Part shown: piece after piece, positions 42,139-51,508 of the stretch
How the letters are laid out: each line of letters opens with the position of its first letter
How positions within the stretch are numbered: the stretch's first letter is position 1
Assembly: GCA_003282155.1 (NCBI GenBank)
Contig: QBZY01000005.1
Coordinates: 1-63,857 of the forward strand
DNA: 63,857 nucleotides
Source: Pelagibacteraceae bacterium AG-337-I02
GTDB lineage: Bacteria; Pseudomonadota; Alphaproteobacteria; HIMB59; GCA-002718135
Direction of reading: 5' to 3'
The notes under the pieces: model-generated
Told to the model about the DNA's origin: nothing
Seen by the model: only the letters and a program-made list of their open reading frames with translations
Databases searched by the model: none
Translations under genes and position numbers: made by a program

Positions 42139-43410
42139 TTATTCAATAGCTTCAGTCATTATTTTCATACCTTCACTAACTGCATCTTTTGCACTTTTGT
42201 CATCAATTAAAGTCAGTTGAAGAGTTTGAGCTAATAAATTCTGTGCTGAAATAGAAGATATACTTGTAAAAGTATTACCATTCGTAAAACCAAATAGACT
42301 TCCTCTTGTTGAGTTATCTAACATTGTTTCTACTTGTGATTTGTATTTTACAACAACAGGATCATCCCAATAAGTTGAATCTTTACTTCCAGCTTCAGTT
42401 ATAGGTAAAAATAATCCTGGTTCCATATTTATAAATCTACCATAGTTACCAGGTTCCATAAGAAAGCTTAGAAACTTCTTAGAAGCATCCATTTTTGCTT
42501 CATCAGCAGTCATAATCATAGCAGAGTTAACATATGAAACAGTTCCTGCTCTATGAGCTTTCCCGTTTGCATAAGGTATTTGAATAACGCCTAAATCACT
42601 AGCATCACCGCCAGCTTGAGAGTCATATGTGCTAATTACTGTAAATTGCAAAATCATTGCACAACCTTTACTTGCAAAACAAGCTTCTGCTTCTCCCCAA
42701 GTCCAGTTCGCTGCATCAGGAGCTGAATATTGATATAATTCTTTGTAGACGTCATACGCTGCTACAGTTTGAGGATTATCAAATCTTAAAGTTCCATCGG
42801 AATTATAAATTTCTTCTGCACCAGAATTTACCATGAAACTATAAATTGTTTGATCAGTATAAAGTTGTTTGTTACCTGGAAGACCTATTCCATAAACACC
42901 ATCTTTAGTTAGAGCTTTAGCTGCTTTTTTAAGATCGGACCAAGTTTTTGGAGGCTGAATTCCAGCTGCTTCAAAATCGCTTTTTCTATACCATAGTGAA
43001 AGTGCCATATTCCAAAGTGGTACAGCATAGGTGTGTCCATTGTATGTATATTGATCAAGTGCTTTTTGATAGAAACCGTACTTTGCGTCAAGTTCTGCAA
43101 CAAAATCTTCTACTGGTTGTGCTGCGCCCATTTCCGCTAGAATTGGAGTGAAATCTGGAATACCTACCAATAATTCTGGTGCTGTTCCGGCAGCAACAGA
43201 GGCAGGAGCTTTTGCATAAATTTCCCCCCAGTTTTGAACTTCTTGTGAAACATTAATTTCAGGGTTTGCTGCATTAAATTCATCTATTAATGTTTGAATT
43301 CTATCAACTCTATGCGGAACACCTTCCATATGCCAAAATGTAACATTAGTTACTGCAAAGGCATTAAAGGAGAATAGAATTGAAATAAAAAAAAGTAATA
43401 GTTTATTCAT
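42139..43410 (-). CDS. CUT1 sugar ABC transporter substrate-binding protein
   Basis: A 423-aa periplasmic binding protein. The signal peptide is MNKLLLFFISILFSFNAFA. The mature start VTFWHMEGVPHRVDRIQTLIDEFNAANPEI is the extracellular solute-binding family 1 pattern. GIPDFTPILAEMGAAQPVEDF and YAVPLWNMALSLWYRKSDFEAAGIQPPKTW follow. The ligand is unknown; the nearby GH32-like enzymes and FGGY kinase make a fructose-containing sugar or a polyol plausible. Confidence 0.93.
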   Translation of the reverse strand: MNKLLLFFISILFSFNAFAVTNVTFWHMEGVPHRVDRIQTLIDEFNAANPEINVSQEVQNWGEIYAKAPASVAAGTAPELLVGIPDFTPILAEMGAAQPVEDFVAELDAKYGFYQKALDQYTYNGHTYAVPLWNMALSLWYRKSDFEAAGIQPPKTWSDLKKAAKALTKDGVYGIGLPGNKQLYTDQTIYSFMVNSGAEEIYNSDGTLRFDNPQTVAAYDVYKELYQYSAPDAANWTWGEAEACFASKGCAMILQFTVISTYDSQAGGDASDLGVIQIPYANGKAHRAGTVSYVNSAMIMTADEAKMDASKKFLSFLMEPGNYGRFINMEPGLFLPITEAGSKDSTYWDDPVVVKYKSQVETMLDNSTRGSLFGFTNGNTFTSISSISAQNLLAQTLQLTLIDDKSAKDAVSEGMKIMTEAIE

Positions 43411-43481
43411 TTTTCCTCGCTTAATATATGATTTATATCTTAATATTAATATGATAAATTTATCAACTATATTTCAAACTT

Positions 43482-44969
43482 TTACCAGATATTTTCTAAT
43501 GACTCTCTTAATTTTTTATATTTTTGATATTTATTATTTAAATATTTAGAATGTTTTTTATTAGGTGTGAAAATATGACCAATTTTTTGGTGAGTGTTTA
43601 TTAAATTTTTTAAATTTGTTTTATTCAAATAATTATCTATTAAAAAGGATATGCCTAATGCTCCTAATTCCGAATTAGTTAGTATTTTTACTTTTACATT
43701 TAAAGCATTTGAAATTATTTGTGGTAAAATTTTACTTTTAGATGCTCCACCTGCTAAATAAAGATTATCTTTTTTATTAATTTTATTACCATAACAATCT
43801 TTTATAGATAATGCTATTCCTTCATAACATGAAGTCATGATATCAAAATCATTATGATGTGGTAAAATTCCAAATATCTCAGCTTTAGAATTTAAATTTA
43901 CAAATGGTGATATTGATCCGCCATAATTTAAATATGGTAAAAAAATTAAAGAATTTTCATAATAATTTTTTTTTAAATATTTATTTTCAAAATTATTAAT
44001 TATTTTAATTTTATCAAAATAATTTTTTGATTTCTTATAAAAATTATTAATAATCCAATCAAAGTTTGTTGTTCCAGCAACATTAATTTTTGTTTCAAGC
44101 CATGTGTTATTCAATGAAGCAAAAAACAAACCTGAATTGTCTTTTGATATTTTTGGATTACTTTTAACAATAATGTTATGACATGTAGTGCCAATTATGC
44201 TAATTTTTTTGTTGTGGCTAATTCCTCCAGCACCTAAAGTAGAAGCAATTACGTCACCGCACCCAATAATAACAGGCGTACCGACTTTTAAATTCGTTAA
44301 TTTTGATGCACTTTTAGTAACGTATCCACCTAATTCAGTAGATTTTTTTATTTCTGGGAACAATTTAAAATATTTAGTATTTAATTTAAAAATTTTAAAA
44401 ATTTTAGTCGATAACTTTCTATTTTTTATATCTCCTGGATATACTGACACTTCTGTCTCATCATTATTTATATTTCCAGTTAATTTGAATCTTAACCAAT
44501 CTTTACATGTTAAAATATATTTTATTTTCTTTAAATTTTCTTTTTCGAATTTAGTCATCCACTTAAGAATAGGTATAGTGCACCCATATTGAACAATAGA
44601 ACCAGTAATTTTATAAATTTGATCAAATATGTTTTGATTTGTAAAAATCCTACGGCTTCTTATGTCATTCCACAAAATTGCATTTCTTACTGGTTTATTT
44701 TTATTACTAATAGACCAAAAACCAACCATATTGCCTGTTATTCCTAAACCAGCAATTGATTGTGACTGTATTTTTGATTTTTTTATTAAAAGTTTTATAC
44801 ACTTTGCAGTTAGAAACCAAAATTTTTCCATTTCTATTTCAGATTTACCAAATTTATCAGTTACTACTGGATTTTTTATACTATAAGAATTTATTTGTTT
44901 AAAATTTGTATTGAAAATTACGGTCTTTATTACTGAAGTCCCTGCATCAATTGCAATATAATATTTCAA
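43482..44969 (-). CDS. FGGY-family carbohydrate kinase
   Basis: A 495-aa sugar or polyol kinase with the ASKHA fold. It starts at TTG, with GAGGG six bases upstream. The phosphate-1 loop is YIAIDAGTSVIKTVIF. WNDIRSRR and GTTNFDWIINNF resemble xylulokinase-like members. The C-terminal adenosine motif is LYLAGGASKSKILPQIISNAL. It is the first large gene of the importer operon and would phosphorylate the imported substrate. Its very high Lys, Asn and Ile content reflects the AT-rich genome. Confidence 0.9.
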   Translation of the reverse strand: MKYYIAIDAGTSVIKTVIFNTNFKQINSYSIKNPVVTDKFGKSEIEMEKFWFLTAKCIKLLIKKSKIQSQSIAGLGITGNMVGFWSISNKNKPVRNAILWNDIRSRRIFTNQNIFDQIYKITGSIVQYGCTIPILKWMTKFEKENLKKIKYILTCKDWLRFKLTGNINNDETEVSVYPGDIKNRKLSTKIFKIFKLNTKYFKLFPEIKKSTELGGYVTKSASKLTNLKVGTPVIIGCGDVIASTLGAGGISHNKKISIIGTTCHNIIVKSNPKISKDNSGLFFASLNNTWLETKINVAGTTNFDWIINNFYKKSKNYFDKIKIINNFENKYLKKNYYENSLIFLPYLNYGGSISPFVNLNSKAEIFGILPHHNDFDIMTSCYEGIALSIKDCYGNKINKKDNLYLAGGASKSKILPQIISNALNVKVKILTNSELGALGISFLIDNYLNKTNLKNLINTHQKIGHIFTPNKKHSKYLNNKYQKYKKLRESLENIW

Positions 44970-44985
44970 AAATTACCCTCTATAT

Positions 44986-45165
44986 TTACAGCCACGAGTA
45001 ACCCACACATACCAAGGCTATAATTAAAAAAATATTCATAATTCTTTTTCTAATCTTAACTTGTTGATCGTTTAATTGTTTATTTCTTGAAAGATAGTAA
45101 ACATAACATCCAATCGCAAATGCTACAAATCCTAAAAGATAGGCATACCATTGTAACTCAGTCAT
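44986..45165 (-). CDS. small 59-aa two-helix membrane protein
   Basis: A 59-codon frame 16 bp upstream of the kinase gene on the same strand. The product has a first membrane helix at residues 4-25 (LQWYAYLLGFVAFAIGCYVYYL), a basic loop (SRNKQLNDQQVKIRKR) and a second helix at 43-59 (NIFLIIALVCVGYSWL). The polarity fits both ends in the periplasm with a cytoplasmic basic loop. I do not recognise a family, and no strong ribosome site is seen. Confidence 0.6.
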   Translation of the reverse strand: MTELQWYAYLLGFVAFAIGCYVYYLSRNKQLNDQQVKIRKRIMNIFLIIALVCVGYSWL

Positions 45166-45206
45166 TTATTAATAACATATATTATTATATATAAATATTA
45201 GCAAAT

Positions 45207-45992
45207 ATGATTATAAAAAAATTTAACGAATTCGAAGAAAATGGATACACAATTCTGGAAAACATTATCCCTCAAGATGAAGTCAACTTACTTAATATAG
45301 AACTTCAAACGTCTGCAGATAAGTTTGGAAAAAATAATAATGGAGTAACTTATCTTGCCACAACAATTAATTTTTGCCAAAGTTTTGATAAGTATTTAAT
45401 ACACCCAGATATAAAACATTTTATGCTACATTATCTTGGTGAAGATTATAGAATTTCATCAACTTCAACACAAATTAATGAACAGAATAATAAAAAGGGA
45501 GATTGGCATGCTGATTGGCCATTTTGTGTTTTTAATGGAGGTAATATTAACAAGCCATTTCCTAAAAAAGTACTCCATATTACTTGCATATTTATGTTTG
45601 TTGATTTTAACAAAGAGATTGGAAGTACATTAGTCAGACCAAAAAGTCATCTTTTAGATACCAATCCAACATTTGATGGTGATCCTTATTATGGTGACTA
45701 TGAAGATCAAATAAATATTAAAGGAAAAGCAGGTAGTGTTTTTGTAATGGATTCAAGATTATGGCACGCAAGTGCTATAAATAAATCAAATAAAAGAAGA
45801 ACAAGTCTTGTTGTTCGTTATGCACCTTGGTGGTTAAATTTAGAAGTTTTTAGACCAAACTCATTTGATCGAAAAAAAGTTATAGAAGAAAAAAATAAAT
45901 TTGGAAGTCTTTATCCATCAGTAAAAAAAGATGCATTTTCTAAAATTAATGATGAAGTAAAACCTCTTTTTGAGCATTGGCTAGAAAAATAA
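45207..45992 (+). CDS. phytanoyl-CoA dioxygenase (PhyH) family 2OG-Fe(II) oxygenase
   Basis: A 261-aa cytoplasmic oxygenase. The iron ligands are His101 and Asp103 in WHADWP and His187 in DSRLWHASA, and Arg198 (KRRTSLVVRY) binds 2-oxoglutarate. The N-terminal EENGYTILENIIPQDEV is the common PhyH start. The substrate is unknown. Its position next to an aldo/keto reductase gene (one base apart) suggests a shared small-molecule pathway, perhaps tied to the sugar genes. Confidence 0.88.
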   Translation: MIIKKFNEFEENGYTILENIIPQDEVNLLNIELQTSADKFGKNNNGVTYLATTINFCQSFDKYLIHPDIKHFMLHYLGEDYRISSTSTQINEQNNKKGDWHADWPFCVFNGGNINKPFPKKVLHITCIFMFVDFNKEIGSTLVRPKSHLLDTNPTFDGDPYYGDYEDQINIKGKAGSVFVMDSRLWHASAINKSNKRRTSLVVRYAPWWLNLEVFRPNSFDRKKVIEEKNKFGSLYPSVKKDAFSKINDEVKPLFEHWLEK

Positions 45993-45993
45993 T

Positions 45994-46929
45994 TTGCTAT
46001 ATTCTAATTTTAAATCATTAAATAAAAAAATAAGTAAAGTTGGTCTTGGCTGTGTTACATTTGGTAGAGAAATAACAGAACATGAATCAATTAAGCTTCT
46101 TGACGTAGCAGTTGAGAATGGAATAAATCTGTTTAATACATCCTATTATTATAGTGATGGAATATCTGAAAAAATAATAGGAAAATTTTTCAAAATTAAG
46201 AAAAATAGAAAAGATATAACTATAGTTTCAAAAATACATGGAGATCTTTCAAAGAAAACTATAAAAAAATGTATTCATGAAAGCTTAATCAGAATGAAAA
46301 CTGATCATATCGACTATTACGGTGTTACTCATGATTCAAATACAAATTTAGATGAAATTTTAGAAGTTATGGATCGTTTTCAAAAAGAAGGAAAAATTAT
46401 AAAAGTTGCATGTAATAATTATGATTTATCTCTTTTAAAATCATCTAAAAAAATTCAAGAAATAAATAACTTTTCAAAATTTGGATTATTAGAAACGGTG
46501 TATAATGTACTTTATAGAGGCGCTGAGAAAGATTTAATTAATTACTGCAATTTAGAAAATATAGATATTATATCTTATAGCCCTTTAGGTGCGGGTTTTA
46601 TAACTGGTAAGTATAAAAATGGTCAAGTATCACCTAAAAAAACAAGATTTGATATAAAGCCCTCCCATAAAGATATTTACTTTAAGAATGATTTCTTTGA
46701 AACGATGAATAAATTAGAAAAACTTTCTAATGAAACAAACTTTTCATTAATAGATTTAGCTTTATCATGGGTTTTAAGTCGTGATTTTTTATCTAATGTA
46801 CTCATTGGAGTTAGAGATATATCACATATTATGAAACCAATTAATATTTTAGAAAATTCAATAAATGAAACAATATTAAATGAAATCAATGAAATTACTA
46901 AGAATAATTTAGATCTGATTGACCCTTAA
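45994..46929 (+). CDS. aldo/keto reductase with Asn in place of the catalytic Asp
   Basis: A 311-aa TIM-barrel oxidoreductase starting at TTG, one base after the PhyH stop (TAA-T-TTG). Of the AKR tetrad, Tyr53 (YYYSDG), Lys80 (VSKIHG) and His113 (VTHDS) are present. The position normally Asp in DTA is Asn48 (FNTS). SYSPLGAGFITGKY and SNVLIGVRDISHI are normal family motifs. The Asp-to-Asn change may lower activity or alter the reaction. Its stop overlaps that of the convergent GH32-like gene. Confidence 0.87.
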   Translation: MLYSNFKSLNKKISKVGLGCVTFGREITEHESIKLLDVAVENGINLFNTSYYYSDGISEKIIGKFFKIKKNRKDITIVSKIHGDLSKKTIKKCIHESLIRMKTDHIDYYGVTHDSNTNLDEILEVMDRFQKEGKIIKVACNNYDLSLLKSSKKIQEINNFSKFGLLETVYNVLYRGAEKDLINYCNLENIDIISYSPLGAGFITGKYKNGQVSPKKTRFDIKPSHKDIYFKNDFFETMNKLEKLSNETNFSLIDLALSWVLSRDFLSNVLIGVRDISHIMKPINILENSINETILNEINEITKNNLDLIDP

Positions 46930-48389
46930 TTTTTTTCACTTACACGCCAAATTTTATTTTTTTTAGCTTTTTTATATCCATAATTACTTTTCCTTAATTT
47001 CCATAAGATCATTTTTTCAATAGTAATCGAACCATTAAAAGAATAGGCATTAATTTTATTTTTGGTATCATATTTTTCATATATTCCAACAACAGATTGA
47101 ATATTATTTATGAATACTTCAATTAAAAAATGATCAATAAAAATAGTTATTTCTATATTTTTTGTTTTATATAATTTTTGAAAATCAAGTGGCGCTTTGG
47201 TAGATCCTACTAAAATTGATTTTGACTCAGGCTCAAAAATTATAGGAAATCCTATATCTTTATTTTTTGAAAACAATTGCAATCCAAATCTTATATTTTT
47301 TATTTTAAATGAATTTATAAATAATTTAATCTCAACTGCGTTAAAGTTAATAGAAGTGATATTTTTATAAACAATATCATTAAAATTTTTTGTTTTATTT
47401 TTTATTTGTATTTTATTTAAAATTTTTTTATCGTATCTTAATTTTTCTAACTCTTTTAATGGAGTAATTGATAGTTTTTTGTTATTATAATATTTTATCT
47501 CTCTTGGTATTGATAAAATATTAGTATTTTTAATATTTTGTATTCTTAACCAAGACCACATTACCCTTCTACCATCTTTCGTCTTAACTGTTTCAGGAGC
47601 AAAAAAATCTCTTGATTCTAGATAAAGTTTTGGGTCTCCTTCATTCACCCAATTCATTCTTTCATGTGCTTCTGGAATAAACTGCTCATTTTTTTTATCC
47701 CAATCTCCAATATAGTAACGGCATCCATGAGAATGACTTATACATAAGAGTATCCATTTATCTTTTAATTTAAAAAAATTTGGACAAGAAATATCTTCCC
47801 CTTTAACTACACCATCTAAGTCTTTTGACATAAATTTTCCCACATATTTCCATTCAATTAAGTTTTTTGATCTAAATAAATCTGGATTAATTCCTCCAGA
47901 GATAGAATAGTAAGTATTATTGATAATGAAGCAATCAGGATCCCAAAAATTAATCTTAAATTTATTTTTATTAATTGGTAACGGTTTATTCCATTTTGAT
48001 AATTCATTGTTTTTAGCAATTATAACAAAATTATTTTTTGTATTTTCTCCATGATAAATAATTGCCGGTTTGTTATCCAAAGTAATAAATCCAGTTCCAC
48101 TAAACATGCCATGTTTTGTAAAACTAGGTTGTAATTTTGTTGTTTGCCATTCCCAATTTAACATGTCTTTACTAGTACAATGAATAAATGAATGAGAATG
48201 ATTAAAAGGAAAATTATTTCTTGGTAAATTTTTTCTTATACCATTCCATTTATGTCTTAAAATATAATGTAGATGATAAGCTCCATTTAGGTAAAAAATT
48301 GCATTAGGATCACCTGGCTCATTACCTTTACCAGGATGTTGTAAATGAAATGATAAATCAATATTGTTTAAATTTTTAAGTTTACTCAT
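46926..48389 (-). CDS. GH32-like glycoside hydrolase (beta-fructosidase superfamily)
   Basis: A 487-aa five-bladed beta-propeller enzyme with a C-terminal beta-sandwich. The nucleophile motif is PGDPNAIFYLNGAYHLHYI (Asp27, equivalent to WMNDPNG). The second motif reads FWDPDCF (Asp150) where GH32 usually has RDP. The acid/base Glu198 is in GEDISCPNFF (the EC motif). WVNEGDPKLYLESRDFFAPETV and RRVMWSWL follow the GH32 plan. No signal peptide is visible, so it would act on an imported sugar in the cytoplasm, possibly a sucrose- or fructan-like oligosaccharide. Confidence 0.88.
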   Translation of the reverse strand: MSKLKNLNNIDLSFHLQHPGKGNEPGDPNAIFYLNGAYHLHYILRHKWNGIRKNLPRNNFPFNHSHSFIHCTSKDMLNWEWQTTKLQPSFTKHGMFSGTGFITLDNKPAIIYHGENTKNNFVIIAKNNELSKWNKPLPINKNKFKINFWDPDCFIINNTYYSISGGINPDLFRSKNLIEWKYVGKFMSKDLDGVVKGEDISCPNFFKLKDKWILLCISHSHGCRYYIGDWDKKNEQFIPEAHERMNWVNEGDPKLYLESRDFFAPETVKTKDGRRVMWSWLRIQNIKNTNILSIPREIKYYNNKKLSITPLKELEKLRYDKKILNKIQIKNKTKNFNDIVYKNITSINFNAVEIKLFINSFKIKNIRFGLQLFSKNKDIGFPIIFEPESKSILVGSTKAPLDFQKLYKTKNIEITIFIDHFLIEVFINNIQSVVGIYEKYDTKNKINAYSFNGSITIEKMILWKLRKSNYGYKKAKKNKIWRVSEKN

Positions 48390-48619
48390 TTTAATATTAA
48401 TTATAGATGATATTTAGAACATTTTGAAAATATAGATTGCTCATTATTCAACTAGTCTTTATTTTGATATAAATTAGAAATGATATCCAATAAGGAAAGT
48501 AGCAATTACACCAAAATATTACAGCCATTCTTAACAATTGTTTAATATAAACTATATATTAATTTAAATGATTTAGTTATTCGACTATTTAAAGATAATT
48601 TTTAGTACAAAAATATAAT

Positions 48620-50395
48620 ATGAACAAGAATTCCACAATTTTTAATTCTTTTAAATTATTACTTCCATTTATATGGCCAAAAAGTAGAAATGATTTAAAA
48701 ATAAGAGTAGTTTTCGCAGGCTTAAGTATGATACTTGCAAAAGTAGCAAGTGTTTACACACCTTTGATACTAGGTAATGCAGTTGACTCACTTAATGAAT
48801 TAAGCAGTGGTATCAACTTATTATTATACGTTCCAATTGCTATAATTATATCTTATGGATTGGTAAGAATTGCTTCTTTTGCTTTAAATGAAATAAGAGA
48901 TGCTCTTTTTTCAAAAGTTTCACAAAATGCAATAAGAAGAGTAAGTTTAAAAGTTTTTAAACATTTGCACTTTTTATCTTTAGATTTTCATCTTTCTAGA
49001 CAAACAGGGGGACTCAATAGGTATATTGATAGAGGAACAAAGGGTATAGATTTTTTGTTACGTTATGTCCTATTTAATGTTGTTCCGACTTTTGTGGAGC
49101 TTGTACTTGTCATAATAATTTTACTTACTTTATATGGTTTACAATATGCAATTATCACCTTTGTTACTATTTCTATCTATGTTTATTTAACATTTACAAT
49201 TACGCAATGGAGATTACAATTTAGAAAAGATATGAATGCAGCAGACAATGCGGCTAGTACTAAAATGATTGACAGTCTCCTTAATTTTGAGACTGTTAAA
49301 TATTTTAATAATGAACATCATGAGTTTAACAGATTGGATGAATCCCTAGAAAAATATGAAAATGCAGCAAACAAGAATAGAACATCTTTATCTCTTTTAA
49401 ACATCAGTCAAACATTTGTAATAATGATAGGAATAACTCTTATGCTTGTCTTAACAGTATTTGGAATTCAGAATAAAACTATATCAGTTGGTGGATTTGT
49501 AGTTATTAATGCATATATGCTTCAACTTTATCAACCACTAAATTTTCTAGGAACTATTTATCGTGAGATAAGACAATCTTTAGTTGATATGGAAAATATG
49601 TTTAATCTTTTAAAGGAAAAAAATAGCATTGATGATAGTGGAAGTGACAATTTAAAAAACGATAATGCAGAAATAATTTTTAAAAATATCTTTTTTGGAT
49701 ATGAAAATAAAAGAACAATTATTAAAAATATATCCTTCAGTATACCAGAAGGTAAATCTTTAGCGATAGTTGGGCCAACTGGCGCTGGGAAATCCACAAT
49801 AAGTAAATTATTGTTTCGTTTTTATGATCCAGATAGTGGAGAAATATTAATTAATAAGAAAAATATTAAAGAATATAAACAAAACTCCTTAAGACAAATG
49901 ATTGGTGTAGTTCCTCAGGATACAGTTTTATTTAATGATACAATTTTTTATAATATTTCGTATGGTTTGATACACTCAAGTAAAGAAGATGTAATAAATG
50001 CAGCAAAAATTGCTGGTATTCATGATTTTATTGAAAGTATTCCTAACAAATATAGTACTATTGTAGGTGAGAGAGGTCTTAAATTATCTGGAGGAGAGAA
50101 ACAAAGAGTTGCTATTGCAAGAGCAGTTTTAAAAAATCCATCAATCCTCTTTTTTGATGAAGCAACATCAGCTTTAGATACTAATACAGAGAAGGAAATA
50201 AATAAAAATTTAAACAAGATATCTCAAGATAAAACTACATTAATTATAGCTCATAGACTCTCTACTGTGTCAAATGCAGATAAAATAATTGTTATAGATA
50301 AAGGAAATATTGTTGAAGAAGGAGATCATTCAAGCCTACTTGATAAAAATGGATTATACGCATTAATGTGGAATAAACAAAAACATGAGAATTAA
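48620..50395 (+). CDS. Atm1/ABCB7-type ABC exporter
   Basis: A 591-aa half-transporter with six helices (about 30-320) and an ATPase domain. RQTGGLNRYIDRGTKGIDFLLRY and FETVKYFNNEHHE are characteristic of the Atm1 / heavy-metal-tolerance branch. Walker A is GPTGAGKST. VVPQDTVLFNDTI holds the Q-loop. The signature is [14 protein letters not shown], Walker B is ILFFDEATSALD, and the H-loop is AHRLST. It probably exports glutathione-linked or sulfur compounds. The 230-bp upstream gap shows no clear motif. Confidence 0.92.
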   Translation: MNKNSTIFNSFKLLLPFIWPKSRNDLKIRVVFAGLSMILAKVASVYTPLILGNAVDSLNELSSGINLLLYVPIAIIISYGLVRIASFALNEIRDALFSKVSQNAIRRVSLKVFKHLHFLSLDFHLSRQTGGLNRYIDRGTKGIDFLLRYVLFNVVPTFVELVLVIIILLTLYGLQYAIITFVTISIYVYLTFTITQWRLQFRKDMNAADNAASTKMIDSLLNFETVKYFNNEHHEFNRLDESLEKYENAANKNRTSLSLLNISQTFVIMIGITLMLVLTVFGIQNKTISVGGFVVINAYMLQLYQPLNFLGTIYREIRQSLVDMENMFNLLKEKNSIDDSGSDNLKNDNAEIIFKNIFFGYENKRTIIKNISFSIPEGKSLAIVGPTGAGKSTISKLLFRFYDPDSGEILINKKNIKEYKQNSLRQMIGVVPQDTVLFNDTIFYNISYGLIHSSKEDVINAAKIAGIHDFIESIPNKYSTIVGERGLKLSGGEKQRVAIARAVLKNPSILFFDEATSALDTNTEKEINKNLNKISQDKTTLIIAHRLSTVSNADKIIVIDKGNIVEEGDHSSLLDKNGLYALMWNKQKHEN

Positions 50396-50467
50396 TTAAT
50401 AATTTTTATATTCTTTAATTTTAAATAATTACTTGATGTAAAAGCTAAATATACTTAAAAAGTATTA

Positions 50468-51496
50468 ATGACCTATAAAGCCAATAATAAAAGATATAAA
50501 AAACTTGAATACAGAAGATCTGGCAAAAGCGGTCTTTTACTTCCTCCTATTACCTTAGGTCTTTGGCATAATTTTGGTGGGAAAAAATCTATGACAAAAG
50601 AAGCAAAGAAAATGCTTTTCAGAGCTTTTGATAGAGGTATTACACATTTTGATCTCGCAAATAATTACGGCCCACCTGCTGGATCTGCAGAAGAAAATTT
50701 TGGTAAAGTTATGAATTCTGATTTTAAAAAATATAGAGATGAAATGATCATATCAAGTAAAGCTGGTTATCATATGTGGGATGGACCTTATGGCGAATGG
50801 GGTTCAAAAAAATATTTAACAGCAAGTCTTGATCAAAGCTTAAAAAGAATGAAGTTAGAATATGTTGATATTTTCTATTCTCATCGCTTTGATCCCTTAA
50901 CTCCATTAGAAGAAACTGCCGATGCATTGGCACAAGCTGTTAATCAAGGAAAAACACTGTACGTAGGTATTTCTTCTTATAGTTCTAAACAAACAATAAT
51001 AATTAATAAACTTTTAAAACAACGGGGAATTAATTGTTTAATACATCAACCATCTTACTCAATGCTAAATAGATGGATTGAAAAAGATCTTTTAAATACA
51101 CTTAAAAAATTAGGTATTGGGTGTATTGCTTTTTCTCCATTAGCACAGGGTATGCTATCTGGAAAATATTTGAAAACTATTCCTAAAGTATCTAGAATTT
51201 CAGATAATTCATCTCTTGATAAAAAAATGATTACTAAAAGCTACTTAATGAAAATTAAAGAATTGACAAAAATAGCAAAAAAAAGAGGTCAATCTTTACC
51301 ACAAATGGCTTTATCATGGGTCTTACGTCACGAAACTATGACATCTGCTTTAATTGGAGCAAGAACTGTGAAGCAATTAGATGAATGTCTGGATAGTCAA
51401 AATAATTTATATTTTAGTAAATCGGAATTAAAAGATATAGATAAATTTGCAATAGAAGAAAAAATTAATCTTTGGGCTACTTCAAGTAAAGATTAA
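50468..51496 (+). CDS. yghZ: aldo/keto reductase, YghZ/Gpr type
   Basis: A 342-aa AKR14-type reductase. Motifs match E. coli YghZ closely: ITLGLWHNFGG, GITHFDLANNYGPPAGSAEENFG, SLKRMKLEYVDIFYSHR and LIHQPSYSMLNRW. The tetrad Asp, Tyr, Lys (SSKAGYHMW) and His (YSHR) is complete, unlike in the AKR at 45994. YghZ reduces L-glyceraldehyde 3-phosphate and methylglyoxal. It is 12 bp before the hydroxyacid dehydrogenase gene. Confidence 0.92.
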   Translation: MTYKANNKRYKKLEYRRSGKSGLLLPPITLGLWHNFGGKKSMTKEAKKMLFRAFDRGITHFDLANNYGPPAGSAEENFGKVMNSDFKKYRDEMIISSKAGYHMWDGPYGEWGSKKYLTASLDQSLKRMKLEYVDIFYSHRFDPLTPLEETADALAQAVNQGKTLYVGISSYSSKQTIIINKLLKQRGINCLIHQPSYSMLNRWIEKDLLNTLKKLGIGCIAFSPLAQGMLSGKYLKTIPKVSRISDNSSLDKKMITKSYLMKIKELTKIAKKRGQSLPQMALSWVLRHETMTSALIGARTVKQLDECLDSQNNLYFSKSELKDIDKFAIEEKINLWATSSKD

Positions 51497-51508
51497 TTTT
51501 TTTCTTAT

